Source: an uncultured delta proteobacterium (GTDB lineage Bacteria; Desulfobacterota; Desulfovibrionia; Desulfovibrionales; Desulfovibrionaceae). From it: a stretch of DNA of 64,000 bases. A program made the position numbers and the translations under genes. Shown piece after piece: positions 37,188-45,864 of the stretch. The stretch's first letter is position 1; each line of letters begins with the position of its first letter. The notes beneath the pieces were generated by a model that had not been told where the DNA came from, ran no database searches, and saw only the letters and a list, made by a program, of their open reading frames with translations. The stretch is taken from contig LT599018.1 in assembly GCA_900079685.1 (NCBI GenBank), forward strand, positions 489,012 to 553,011, read 5' to 3'.

Positions 37188-37881
37188 GTATCCCCGTTCC
37201 CTCCTGTGCTGCTGCATGGCTGTTTTCTTTCTTCTCGCTGCCGCGTGGTCTGCGGGCCTTCGGCTTCAGGTCACGCCTTCGATGCCTCGCGGCCTCTACC
37301 AGCTTCAGGAAGGGGAAGCGCTTCAGGTGGGCGACATGGTGTCGTTCTGCCTTCCCCCCGGTGAGTTCGCCGCGCTGGCGCTGGACCGGGGCTATCTTCA
37401 GGAAAGCAATATTTGTCCTTCGGGCGTTCGTCCGTTGGTCAAAAGGGTCGCGGGCCTTCCCGGCGACGTGGTTGATGCCGCGTCGCTTTCCATCCGGCCT
37501 GCCGATTCCCACAATCGTCCCTTGCCTACTGTTCTTTCAAGCGGCGTCATACCGGGCGGCTTTGCGCTTGTCCTCTCGCCGCACGGAGACAGTTTTGATT
37601 CACGATACTTCGGCCTCGTGCCTCTTTCCTCGCTGAAAAAGGTCGCGCCGATTTTTATATATACAGGAGGTTTTTCCATGGAAACTCAACAACGCCTTGC
37701 CGTATCCGCTGCGGCTGTAATGGACCAGATAACCGCAGACATTGATCTGGTGGTCCCGCTGCCGGATGAAGTTGCTGAATATATGGGCGCTTTTGAAGAA
37801 AACGCCGTCACGCCGGAAGATTTCGGCATGGAAACGCTGTTGGCCGTTGGGCCGGAGGGCAAAGTTTATGCAACCGACTGA
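37171..37881 (+). CDS. traF: TraF-type pilin-maturation peptidase, with C-terminal extension
   Basis: 236 residues. A membrane anchor (LLCCCMAVFFLLAAAW) precedes the S26 peptidase signature: catalytic Ser in TPSMPRGLY and Lys in LVKRVAGLPGDVV. RP4 TraF cyclises the TrbC pilin. The usual ~175-residue protein would end near ...VAPIFIYTGG, but no stop occurs and the frame runs on for 67 more residues that have their own start and a consensus ribosome-binding site. The gene overlaps the end of traG. Confidence 0.85.
   Translation: MRTSNKYPRSLLCCCMAVFFLLAAAWSAGLRLQVTPSMPRGLYQLQEGEALQVGDMVSFCLPPGEFAALALDRGYLQESNICPSGVRPLVKRVAGLPGDVVDAASLSIRPADSHNRPLPTVLSSGVIPGGFALVLSPHGDSFDSRYFGLVPLSSLKKVAPIFIYTGGFSMETQQRLAVSAAAVMDQITADIDLVVPLPDEVAEYMGAFEENAVTPEDFGMETLLAVGPEGKVYATD
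37678..37881 (+). CDS. Nested 67-aa protein in the 3' end of traF
   Basis: AGGAGG at 37665-37670 stands seven bases before ATG 37678, in frame with traF. This is the strongest ribosome-binding site in the region. It would give a separate acidic, helical protein starting METQQRLAVSAAAVMDQ. It may be an originally independent gene whose upstream stop was lost, or a true two-product gene. No family is recognised. Confidence 0.6.
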   Translation: METQQRLAVSAAAVMDQITADIDLVVPLPDEVAEYMGAFEENAVTPEDFGMETLLAVGPEGKVYATD

Positions 37882-38065
37882 TAGCAAACTTCGCCGCGCC
37901 GCAAGCCGCAACAAAAGGAAAATCCGTAATGTGGTGCATATGAAGGAAAGAACGCACCCGGACAACTGGCCGCTGCAAGAGGTCCAAACCCTGGAAGACC
38001 TCATTGCCGACCGCGCCGTGACACAAAGCATCAGAAAGGAGATTCTTCATGCAAACTATAGATGA
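37868..38065 (+). CDS. Small basic protein between traF and ardC-like gene
   Basis: 65 residues from ATG 37868 with GGAGGG 9 bases upstream. It starts MQPTDSKLRRAASRNKRKIR and continues with a helical acidic end (LQEVQTLEDLIADRAVTQSI). It overlaps traF by 14 bases and the next gene by 17, so it fits the compact operon. No family recognised; the basic N terminus could bind nucleic acid. Confidence 0.6.
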   Translation: MQPTDSKLRRAASRNKRKIRNVVHMKERTHPDNWPLQEVQTLEDLIADRAVTQSIRKEILHANYR

Positions 38066-39503
38066 AAGACCAACCTATCAGGGAAATGAGCAGGAACAGA
38101 AGCCGGAGCGCTCCAAGCGGCAGCCGTTCCACAGGGAATTGCAGGAAAAGACCATTGAGGCCATCAGGAACAATGATGCTCCGTGGCAAAAGGATATTTC
38201 CGAGACGTTCCACAACCGGCCTTTCAATCCGTCCTCCGGCAAACAGTACGAGGGCGCGAACATGGTCAATCTGGCGCTCCGCAAGGAACAAGACCCCCGC
38301 TGGCTTACCATGTGGCAGGTAAACCAGCTCGACAACGGCAAAGGCCGGGTCACTCCCGGCTCCGTTCCCGCCGCCATGGTTTTCTACACGATGCAGCGTT
38401 CCGAACCGAGAATTGACGGATACGGCAATCCGGTAATCGGCAGGGACGGCAAACAGGTTGTGGACAAGGTTCGTCTTTCCAAGCCGACGCTGGAACAGCG
38501 CTATCTTTTTCCGGCAAAAGCGGTGCGGGATGCTGACAAGGTGCTCGGCCCGCTTGAACCGCGTCCCGAGCCTGACCGCGCCGAAGGTATGAACCGCATC
38601 CGCACCATGATTGCCGCCTCCGGCCTTGAGGTCGTTCATCGGGACAAGGTCACGCCGCATTATGACCAGTTCGGGGATAAAATCGTTATGAATCCGCCCG
38701 AAAGCTATCCTTCCCGCGACGATTACGACAAGCAGCTTATGTATCACGTCATTGAGAGCACCCGCCATCAGGACCGCCTCAACCGATACACCGGTCCCAA
38801 TGGGACGGAGAACCGGACCCGCGAAGATTTGCGGGTCAAGGTCGCCGCGTGGATGGTCAGTCAGGAAGTGGGTGTACAGATTGGTACGCCGGGGAGCGAC
38901 CATGCTTTGACCAATGATTATGTCGCGCTGCTTGAAAAAGGCGAATACGAAATGATGCGCATTAGCCGGGACGCCGCACAGGCGAAAGATATGGTCATGG
39001 GCCTTGAACAGAAACTTGAGCTGCAACAGGAAAATCAGGTTGAGCGCGAAGACCGCCTTGAGCGGGACGGGCCTGAACTGGTTGATGCCGCCATGCCTAC
39101 CGAGTCGCTTCCGGGCATGGACGTGATGGAGCCGGAGGCCGAGCTTGCCGTTGCCCTGGAAAAAGTCGGCCTTGGTCTTGAGGGGCGCGACGTTGTCCTT
39201 GACGGCGGAACTCATGTTGTCGGCAACGGCTCGTATACCGCCCGTCTGGACGGGGCCACTGCCGAAGCCATTGTTGAGCGGGCGACCGGCGAAAAAGTGG
39301 AGGTTGCGACAACCGGCGTCATTCTGACGGACAACTCCGTTGGTACGCAGAAGGAAAAGGCGCATGCCAAACGGCAGGAACGGCAACAGGTCATGGAAAA
39401 GGGCATGGACAAGGAACAGGGCAAAGACCGGGACATGACCATGCCGCCCCCGGATGCCGGTAAAGCCCGCTCTGCGGGCCGCAGCAGGGGTATGAGCCGA
39501 TGA
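38049..39503 (+). CDS. ArdC-like ssDNA-binding protein with degenerate zincin domain
   Basis: 484 residues. The N-terminal DUF1738/ArdC domain is clear (FHRELQEKTIEAIRNNDAPW, NPSSGKQYEGANMVNLAL, MVFYTMQ). The second part corresponds to the ArdC metallopeptidase region, but the site aligned with HExxH reads YHVIE within LMYHVIESTRHQDRLNR, so the zinc ligands are missing. A charged C-terminal tail rich in Lys/Glu/Met follows. ArdC proteins protect incoming single-stranded DNA from restriction during conjugation. It overlaps the topoisomerase gene by 4 bases. Confidence 0.8.
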   Translation: MQTIDERPTYQGNEQEQKPERSKRQPFHRELQEKTIEAIRNNDAPWQKDISETFHNRPFNPSSGKQYEGANMVNLALRKEQDPRWLTMWQVNQLDNGKGRVTPGSVPAAMVFYTMQRSEPRIDGYGNPVIGRDGKQVVDKVRLSKPTLEQRYLFPAKAVRDADKVLGPLEPRPEPDRAEGMNRIRTMIAASGLEVVHRDKVTPHYDQFGDKIVMNPPESYPSRDDYDKQLMYHVIESTRHQDRLNRYTGPNGTENRTREDLRVKVAAWMVSQEVGVQIGTPGSDHALTNDYVALLEKGEYEMMRISRDAAQAKDMVMGLEQKLELQQENQVEREDRLERDGPELVDAAMPTESLPGMDVMEPEAELAVALEKVGLGLEGRDVVLDGGTHVVGNGSYTARLDGATAEAIVERATGEKVEVATTGVILTDNSVGTQKEKAHAKRQERQQVMEKGMDKEQGKDRDMTMPPPDAGKARSAGRSRGMSR

Positions 39504-41269
39504 ACGTCCTTATCATTGAATCCAAGGGAAAGGTGGAGAAGATACAGGGTTTTCTCGGCGCTGGCTGGCGGGTTGTCGCCACACTCGGCCATATCCGTGA
39601 CTTGCCCGTGAAACGCTTTGGCGTTTCTTCCGACATGAAGCCCGAATATGAACTGACGGAACGTGGCGTGGGCATTGCCAAACGCCTCAAGGCGGCGGTA
39701 AGCGGCAATGACGTGTATATCGCCACCGACCCCGACCGCGAGGGAGAGGCCATTGCCTGGCATGTGGCCCAAGTTCTGAAACTGTCGAAGGTCAAGCGCT
39801 GCGCCTTTACGGAAGTCACCGAGTCGGCGGTGAAGGCCGCTATCGCGTCTCCGCGTGATTTGGACATGAATCTGGTCCGGGCACAGGAAGCGCGGCGGGT
39901 TCTGGATCGGGCATGCGGGTATCTGGTTTCCAGACCGTTGCAGCGGGTCGTTGGCGAAAAACTTTCGGCTGGCCGGGTCCAGACCCCGGCAACCCGGTTG
40001 CTGGTGGAACGGGAGCGGGAGCGCACGGCGTTTTCCTCGGTCACGCATTACGGCGTCCGGCTGCACTTTGAATCCGTGGAAAATATTACGGACGGCTGGT
40101 GGGCGGACCTTGTGACTTCCTCCGTCCTTGCGGATGGGCAGGAGTATTTGCAGGACAAGGATCTGGCGAGGGTTTTGGCCGCTTGCCGGTCGCTGGAAGT
40201 CCTTGACTGCAAAACGACGACAAGTCGCCAAGGTCCGCCAGCGCCGTTCACCACGTCAACGCTCATGCAAGCGGCTGCCTCGCTGAACCTGAACGCCAAT
40301 CAGGTCCGCGAGATTTCCCAACGCCTCTATGATGCGGGGTTAGTGACGTACATCAGAACGGATAGTCCGGCCATGGCCCCGGAGGCTATTGAGGCCATTC
40401 GGGCGTACTGCTCTGAACAGAATTGGCCGTGCGTGGCGAAGTCGCGCATTTTCAAGGCGAAGGACAGCGCCCAAGGGGCGCATGAGTGCATCAGACCCAC
40501 GCATATCAAAGTTGAGGAAGCCGGGGAAACACCGGAGGAACGGGCGCTGTACCGGCTTATCCGGCTGCGGGCCTTGGCGACACAGCTTGAGGATGCGGAG
40601 TATTCGACGGTCGTTCTGTCGCTCGGGTCGGAGCATGAGGGGCGTCCGGTGCGGTTTGACGCTCGGGGGCGCGTGATGCGCTCCCCCGGCTGGCGTATCG
40701 TGTACGGCGCGGAGGTGCTTGACGAGAGCGTAGAGGACGCGCAAGCGGCCTCCAATCCCGTTCCGGCCATGAAGATCGGGACCAGGGCAACGGCGCTTTC
40801 CGGGGAAGTGACGACACAGAAAACGTCCCCGCCTTCGCGGTACTCGGAAGCGAAGCTCATTCGGGAGCTGGAAAAACGCGGCATTGGCCGTCCGTCTACC
40901 TATGCAATGATAATGGAGACTATCAAGCAGAGAGGTTATGCCAAGATTGAGAAAAACAACCTTGTCCCGACCGCTCTTGGCGAATGCCTGATTGCCACGA
41001 TGGAAGGCAAATTCTGTTTCGCGGATTACGAATACACGGGGCAGATGGAACGACAGCTTGACGAAATTGCTGCGGGCCAGCTTACCTATAACGCGGTCGT
41101 GGCTCCGGCCTATGCGCTCATTGACTCGGAAGTTCAGAACTTCCAGAAAGCCAATGGAAAGGTCTGCCCGAAATGCGGTAAGGCCATGTCGAAACGAAAA
41201 GGGAAAAAGGGATTCTTCTTCGGCTGCGAGGGGTATCCCGATTGTAAGGAAACCTTGGACGCGGCCTGA
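39500..41269 (+). CDS. Type IA DNA topoisomerase
   Basis: 589 residues. The Toprim domain has IIESKGKVEKI and TDPDREGEAIAWH, the catalytic Tyr is at about 284 in GLVTYIRTDS, and a C-terminal zinc ribbon reads CPKCGKAMSKRKG...GCEGYPDC. It relaxes or decatenates DNA by cutting one strand. RP4 carries a topoisomerase III-like TraE in its transfer region, so the position is familiar; this enzyme is closer in layout to TopA. It is the last gene before a strong terminator. Confidence 0.93.
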   Translation: MNVLIIESKGKVEKIQGFLGAGWRVVATLGHIRDLPVKRFGVSSDMKPEYELTERGVGIAKRLKAAVSGNDVYIATDPDREGEAIAWHVAQVLKLSKVKRCAFTEVTESAVKAAIASPRDLDMNLVRAQEARRVLDRACGYLVSRPLQRVVGEKLSAGRVQTPATRLLVERERERTAFSSVTHYGVRLHFESVENITDGWWADLVTSSVLADGQEYLQDKDLARVLAACRSLEVLDCKTTTSRQGPPAPFTTSTLMQAAASLNLNANQVREISQRLYDAGLVTYIRTDSPAMAPEAIEAIRAYCSEQNWPCVAKSRIFKAKDSAQGAHECIRPTHIKVEEAGETPEERALYRLIRLRALATQLEDAEYSTVVLSLGSEHEGRPVRFDARGRVMRSPGWRIVYGAEVLDESVEDAQAASNPVPAMKIGTRATALSGEVTTQKTSPPSRYSEAKLIRELEKRGIGRPSTYAMIMETIKQRGYAKIEKNNLVPTALGECLIATMEGKFCFADYEYTGQMERQLDEIAAGQLTYNAVVAPAYALIDSEVQNFQKANGKVCPKCGKAMSKRKGKKGFFFGCEGYPDCKETLDAA

Positions 41270-41278
41270 GTAGATTAG

Positions 41279-41318
41279 AAAAGCGCTGGCTCTTTCTTTC
41301 GAGGGAGCCAGCGCTTTT
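41279..41318. terminator. Terminator ending the tra/trb operon
   Basis: AAAAGCGCTGGCTC pairs with GAGCCAGCGCTTTT-type arm around a loop of about ten bases. It lies nine bases after the topoisomerase stop and serves the convergent nuclease gene as well. Confidence 0.85.
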
Positions 41319-41319
41319 G

Positions 41320-41829
41320 CTATCGGTTCTCCCGCTGGCGTTTTCGCCATTCCCACGGCGCTACCGGGTCCGGGGATGCCCAAAGGCCGATTTTCAGTTC
41401 GCGGCTGGTATGTTCAATTTCCCTGTAGCGGTCGCACACCGGCAGAAGACAATATTTGTCGTAAACCCAGGCCAAACCCTTTTCCAGCAAAAGTTCTTCA
41501 ACCGCCCGTCCTCCTTTGTAGACAAAAGCGACCGTGCGTCCATACCTGTCTCTTTCGACCGTTTCAATGGCAACAGCCGCGTTAAGCAAAATATCGGCAA
41601 GGTATTCCCGTGCGTCTTTTCCCCCGGCCTGGTTGATTTCCGGGCAATCAATGCCGTACACGCGGATGCGGCTTTTTTGCTGACCTGAGTCAACGACAAT
41701 GAGGCTGTCTCCGTCCGATACCCGTACAACTGTAACGAGCCATGCCGGAAAGGTATTTTCGGGCGTGGCCGCTTGCGCGGGGAACAGAAGAAGCAGCGCT
41801 ACAGCGCATGCCGACAGCATTTTTCTCAT
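41320..41829 (-). CDS. Exported thermonuclease-like (SNase) protein
   Basis: 169 residues with a signal peptide (MRKMLSACAVALLLLFPAQA). Staphylococcal-nuclease fold motifs are present: DGDSLIVV, RIRVYGIDCPEINQ with the catalytic Arg, and VERDRYGRTVAFVY with Glu/Asp/Arg. It would cut DNA or RNA in the periplasm using calcium. SNase genes are frequent on conjugative elements (ParB-like nucleases of RP4-type plasmids). It is convergent with the transfer operon. Confidence 0.87.
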   Translation of the reverse strand: MRKMLSACAVALLLLFPAQAATPENTFPAWLVTVVRVSDGDSLIVVDSGQQKSRIRVYGIDCPEINQAGGKDAREYLADILLNAAVAIETVERDRYGRTVAFVYKGGRAVEELLLEKGLAWVYDKYCLLPVCDRYREIEHTSRELKIGLWASPDPVAPWEWRKRQRENR

Positions 41830-42004
41830 TACAAGCCAGTTACGCGCTTGAGTGCAGCAAAAATAATTCGCTAGTTTTTCTGAAATCAGGATGTGGATTT
41901 ATTTTTGAATAAAAAGAAATCAAAATCAATATGAAAATAACGTATTGGATTGTTTAACAAAGAAATACCCCCACCTATACTGGATGCTTATAGGAGCAAC
42001 CAGC

Positions 42005-42343
42005 ATGGAAGAATTTCAGAAACAATTCGGGCTGTATCTCAAGCAGATGCGGCGGGAAAGGAATCTGTCGCAAGAGGACTTGGCGGCTGCAACGGGATTG
42101 ACGAAGCAGTATATCAGCACGGTGGAGCGCGGCTTGTCCCGCCCCGGCATTGACACGCTCTACAAGTTTGCCAACGGCTTCGGCGTAACGGTATCCGATT
42201 TGTTCCGCTTTGAGTATGAGGCGGGAAATTTGCAGGAACTAAAACAGCGAGTCGTTGAGGCTGTGAATGCTACGGAAGACAGCGCTACCCCGGAAACGCT
42301 CTACACGAAAATTCTCAATGTCTTCATACGGGGGCAAAAGTAG
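42005..42343 (+). CDS. XRE-family transcriptional regulator
   Basis: 112 residues from ATG 42005 with AGGAG upstream. The helix-turn-helix is clear: LKQMRRERNLSQEDLAAATG and QYISTVERGLSRPGIDTLYK. A short acidic C-terminal tail may dimerise. It stands alone between convergent minus-strand genes, with AT-rich DNA upstream (41830-42004). Probably a repressor of element genes; the targets are not known. Confidence 0.87.
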   Translation: MEEFQKQFGLYLKQMRRERNLSQEDLAAATGLTKQYISTVERGLSRPGIDTLYKFANGFGVTVSDLFRFEYEAGNLQELKQRVVEAVNATEDSATPETLYTKILNVFIRGQK

Positions 42344-42377
42344 CGGCCCGCCGCTGGATCGGCAAGGCCGTTTCCAG

Positions 42378-42812
42378 CTAGGCGCGGCTTCCGATAGTGT
42401 CCAGCGTAAAATATACAGGCGGGGTGTCAGTCGCTTCGAGTTTTTCAGGATGCCGCGCCAAATCTTTTTCGCCCGCAATGCCGATTTCCATTGTGGGCGT
42501 TTCTTTTCCTTCCATGAACACTTCCAAGACCACCTTGGAAGTGGGCCTTCCGTCAACCACTTCTCCCATAATCTCAAATTGCGCTCCGTTGCACTGCGCC
42601 ATGTGCAGGGCAGTTGCGGCCTCGTACAGAATTTCCGCGAGTTCCCTGTTCCCGTCAGCAGGGCTAGGCTTCCGCTCGTACAGGGGTTTCAATAACAGAT
42701 TCCATACGGCTTCTGACATGGAAACCATGTGAGGGCATGCATCCATTTCAGTCAGGCAGCGGATAAAATCTGCGGGTTGCTTTTCAAGGATTCGTTCAAT
42801 TTTTTCCTTCAC
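42378..42812 (-). CDS. Hypothetical protein
   Basis: 144 residues from GTG 42812, which has AAGGAG eight bases upstream. A longer frame from a TTG at 42866 has no such site. Mixed alpha/beta composition, with MDACPHMVSMSEAVWNLLLK and a beta-rich part (QFEIMGEVVDGRPTSKVVLE). No family recognised. It is convergent with the XRE gene. Confidence 0.55.
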   Translation of the reverse strand: MKEKIERILEKQPADFIRCLTEMDACPHMVSMSEAVWNLLLKPLYERKPSPADGNRELAEILYEAATALHMAQCNGAQFEIMGEVVDGRPTSKVVLEVFMEGKETPTMEIGIAGEKDLARHPEKLEATDTPPVYFTLDTIGSRA

Positions 42813-42946
42813 CGCGCTTTCTCCTTGGACGAGTTTTTCTTCACTATTGATTAACCCTATCTCCAAAGAAAAAACAATCAGTTTTGTATGGCAAATAACG
42901 ATATAGATTTACCTTTTAGATTCCATATCCGTAATTGAGTAAGCCA

Positions 42947-42988
42947 ATTACCGGAAATTGTCTTGAGCGATTACCAAAATTGTCTTTG
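42947..42988. repeat. Two near-identical 18-bp direct repeats
   Basis: ATTACCGGAAATTGTCTTG (42947-42965) and ATTACC-AAAATTGTCTTTG (42970-42988) are 23 bases apart. They lie between the hypothetical gene and a cluster of hairpins and might bind a regulator or replication protein. Confidence 0.55.
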
Positions 42989-43043
42989 GCCGGGGCCAAA
43001 TTCTGCCGCTCCGGCATTCGGGCGGACCCGGCCCCTTTGCTCT

Positions 43044-43149
43044 GCCGGATGCTCCGCATCCGGCGCGATGTTTTTGGACCGCCAGCACGGGAGAGCTGGC
43101 GCACCTTTTCGGCGGGCCATGTCCGGAAGGCCGGAGCCTTCCGGACATG
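43044..43149. repeat. Cluster of three hairpins
   Basis: GCCGGATGC/GCATCCGGC (43044-43064), CGCCAGC/GCTGGCG (43080-43101) and CATGTCCGGAAGG/CCTTCCGGACATG (43118-43149), all perfect. The last lies seven bases after the stop of the methyltransferase gene on the minus strand and may end its transcript; the other two have no clear role. No gene fits between 42870 and 43155. Confidence 0.65.
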
Positions 43150-43155
43150 CCTCTA

Positions 43156-45240
43156 TCATTTATATATATGGACCATGGCCGTATTAACGCCGGTCCCGTC
43201 AAAAGTATTCGGGGGGAGCACTTCATACCCGCCGCCGCTTTCTTCGGCCATGGGGCGCAAGCGGTCCTGTTGCCGGGGGCCGTTGGCGCAGATGGCGACG
43301 AGCACCCCGCCTGGATTCAGAAGCGAGTAGGCATGCTCAATGTGTTTAATGTCTATGCCGTTTTTGAATGGGGGATTCATCAGAATACGATCAAACCCGG
43401 CTGCGGCGCTGGTGCCGTACTGGAGAAAATCGCCCTGGCTGACATAGGGGTATTTTTCCCGCAACGCGGCGGCAAGCGTATAGTTCAGTTCGACAGCTTC
43501 CACGTTGTGAAGGTCAACGCCATGTTGCGCGAGGCCGTCCAGTATAGCGCCGGTCCCGGCTGAAGGTTCAAGAATCCGGCTGTCCGGCTGTATATCAGCG
43601 TAATCAATCATCTGTTCCACGATATGCGCGGGCGTAGGAAAAAGCTGGTCGGCCACGGCGATTTGTACGCCTTCTTTTAATTGGCCTTTCAGGTTCTTTA
43701 TTTCCTCGGCCATGCCGGGGGCTTCGTAGTCGTCGGCTGCGGGCGGGGTGTCAGTCTCGGACGCTGCCGGAGCCGGGACCGGGGCCGGGGATGCTGCCGC
43801 CCTGGGCATGAGTGCGGAAAGGTCGGTTTTTTCGGCACTCGGCGGGGGCAAGGGAATTTCTTTCTGGTCGGAGAGAAAAACCGGGCCGTAGCAAGTGCGC
43901 CCGTCCTCGCTCCACATGGCTTTTCTGTATCTGTATGCGCCGTGCTCGTCGTTGGCGCGTACCTTTTCAGTTCCCTTATAGTCCTTGTGAATTTTGGCCC
44001 ATTGCGCTTTTGTCATGTGCTTGTAGCCTTCGCCGGGAATATTGACTATGGGCGGCTGCACGGTCGCCTTCTTGACGGCTGCGGCGCTTTCCTCGGTCGG
44101 CGGGGTGTATTCGGTCACTTCCTCAATGGCGACGGCGTAGCGGCCCCACCGGCTGACGACTGTCAGACTATTGATAATGCCGTTTTTTTTGTTCACGCGG
44201 AGGATAGAAAGCAATTCACCGCGTGAATGGGAGCGGCTAATCTGGACCGTTCCGCCCGGCTGCATGTCCATTTGCTGGAAAGGAAGAATGGCCGCGCCTT
44301 TCGCCTCCGTGCCGGTGTCCTCGCCAAGCATGGCGCGTTCATAAGCTACGCGGTTTTCATAGTGTGCAATCCATCTGTTATCCCAGGCGATACCCCTTTC
44401 AAGGCGGGGGACCATAAGCGCCACGGCTTTTTTCTCGTCAATGATGCCGCTTTCAAGGGCGCTCCATACACTCCGCGAACCTTCATAGGGGGTATGGTCG
44501 CGGGGATACCTGGCAAGGGGAAATTCAAACGAGGTATAAATACCGAACAGGCTTTCACTATCGGCGATAGCAAGCGCCTTTTCATAGGTGATATCCGGCT
44601 GGCTCCATAATTTGAGGGCTTTTTGCTGGCCGTCCCGGCTGCGCTCATGTTTGCGCTTGCTGGCTTCCAGCTTCTTTATACGACGATAGCGCACGTCCGG
44701 ACGCTCTGCGTATCGAGCATGAGCGAGAGAGGCACGGGCGCGGCGCTGCCAGTATTCGGAGGTTTCCCACAGATTGACCGCTTTTCGCATGCCGTTTTCT
44801 ATGCGCTCGGCGTCCTTCCGTGCGCGGCGCTCGGAGTGATGGCCTACAAGAATAGGCTGGCCGAAAGGGATATGCTCGGTAATGCTCCGCACTGCGGATA
44901 CAGCCCGCTCGGCTTCCGTGCCGCGTTTCTCGCTGTAGCCTTCAAAGCGGGCGGCTCGTTCCGCTGCGCGTTCTTCGGTGGTGCTGTCCTCGTCCTCGAT
45001 GCACCCGGCCAGCTTCAAAAGCCAGTCCTCACGGGCCGGGGTCCACATGGGGGCAACGAAAAAGCCCTGTTTCGGTGCATACTTGAACCCGAGGCGCTTC
45101 GCTTGCGCGTAGGTGTCAGGGTCAAGGCGGCTGGCGGAGTACAGGCGCAACTTGTTATCCTGCGGGCTGTAAGTGGCGGTATAGTTGTCCCGTTCGGCCA
45201 TTTCGGGCGCGTCGTGTTCGTAGGTGGTGGCGGTGCTCAT
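43156..45240 (-). CDS. DUF3560-domain protein with DNA adenine methyltransferase domain
   Basis: 694 residues. The N-terminal third is the DUF3560 type: YSPQDNKLRLYSASRLDPDT, GFKYAPKQGFFVAPMWTP and a long Arg/Glu-rich helix (about 90-210). A Pro-rich linker (about 470-510) leads to a Rossmann methyltransferase with SAM motif RILEPSAGTGAILDGL and catalytic motif LMNPPFKNG, typical of N6-adenine enzymes. It may methylate the element's DNA against restriction in a new host. It follows a small gene by five bases on the minus strand. The target sequence is unknown. Confidence 0.82.
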   Translation of the reverse strand: MSTATTYEHDAPEMAERDNYTATYSPQDNKLRLYSASRLDPDTYAQAKRLGFKYAPKQGFFVAPMWTPAREDWLLKLAGCIEDEDSTTEERAAERAARFEGYSEKRGTEAERAVSAVRSITEHIPFGQPILVGHHSERRARKDAERIENGMRKAVNLWETSEYWQRRARASLAHARYAERPDVRYRRIKKLEASKRKHERSRDGQQKALKLWSQPDITYEKALAIADSESLFGIYTSFEFPLARYPRDHTPYEGSRSVWSALESGIIDEKKAVALMVPRLERGIAWDNRWIAHYENRVAYERAMLGEDTGTEAKGAAILPFQQMDMQPGGTVQISRSHSRGELLSILRVNKKNGIINSLTVVSRWGRYAVAIEEVTEYTPPTEESAAAVKKATVQPPIVNIPGEGYKHMTKAQWAKIHKDYKGTEKVRANDEHGAYRYRKAMWSEDGRTCYGPVFLSDQKEIPLPPPSAEKTDLSALMPRAAASPAPVPAPAASETDTPPAADDYEAPGMAEEIKNLKGQLKEGVQIAVADQLFPTPAHIVEQMIDYADIQPDSRILEPSAGTGAILDGLAQHGVDLHNVEAVELNYTLAAALREKYPYVSQGDFLQYGTSAAAGFDRILMNPPFKNGIDIKHIEHAYSLLNPGGVLVAICANGPRQQDRLRPMAEESGGGYEVLPPNTFDGTGVNTAMVHIYK

Positions 45241-45245
45241 ATCGT

Positions 45246-45449
45246 TTATTCCTTTATGGTTTGGCTGTTTTTAAGGTGCTGGAGCAGTTCGGCGTACTGG
45301 GTGGCCGTCTTCTTGTTGTTCCTGTGGCCGTCCCGGTTGAGCGTGTGTAGAAGGCTGGAACCTCTAAGGGCGTGTTTATAGGCATACTCGACAGCGGAAA
45401 GGACAAGGGCCATTTGCGGGCCGGTCAAATCAACGGCGTGTTGTGGCAT
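45246..45449 (-). CDS. Small hypothetical protein
   Basis: 67 residues from ATG 45449 with GGGGGGAAT upstream. It starts MPQHAVDLTGPQMALVLSAV and ends basic and polar. It overlaps the HicB-like gene and lies five bases before the methyltransferase gene, so the three form one operon. No family recognised. Confidence 0.55.
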   Translation of the reverse strand: MPQHAVDLTGPQMALVLSAVEYAYKHALRGSSLLHTLNRDGHRNNKKTATQYAELLQHLKNSQTIKE

Positions 45450-45822
45450 TATTCCCCCCGCTGGCTGATGCGCGAAACGCTGTAACCCGTGCGGCCATAT
45501 GGTCGAAGGTTTTACGGTCGTAAGGAATGGCGCAGATTGGCGCGTCACCGTCGAGCGGGTAGGAAACACGCCGGATATAGTCGAGGGTGTTTGCTTCCGC
45601 TACGCGACGGCAGGACGGAACCGGGAGCGGTTCCCGGTCTATCAGGTGGCGCAATAGAATATTGTTGAGAAGTTCCCGCGCCGCGTGGGGGCATTCTTCC
45701 AGCGTGGAAACCCTCGGTAGGGCGTGACAGAAGTCAGGGAAAATAATGAAATATTTACCCTGCGACGGGATAAAGAGCGCGTAATAAATGCTGCCGGGTT
45801 GTTTTTCCTTGGTATCTCCCAT
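45430..45822 (-). CDS. HicB-like domain protein
   Basis: 130 residues from ATG 45822, with AGGAG eight bases upstream. The N-terminal half SIYYALFIPSQGKYFIIFPD followed by LPRVSTLEECPHAARELLNN is the partial RNase H fold of HicB antitoxins. The C-terminal half lacks an obvious ribbon-helix-helix. No HicA-type toxin gene is visible beside it, so it is probably a stand-alone regulator. Confidence 0.65.
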   Translation of the reverse strand: MGDTKEKQPGSIYYALFIPSQGKYFIIFPDFCHALPRVSTLEECPHAARELLNNILLRHLIDREPLPVPSCRRVAEANTLDYIRRVSYPLDGDAPICAIPYDRKTFDHMAARVTAFRASASGGNNATTRR

Positions 45823-45864
45823 TCTCCAAACTCCTAAAGTTGAAATTCTGCTCTCAAAAACCAA

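Noticed and set aside
45430-45822. Complete HicAB toxin-antitoxin system
   Set aside because: Only the HicB-like part is present; the neighbouring 67-aa protein lacks the HicA double-stranded-RNA-binding pattern.
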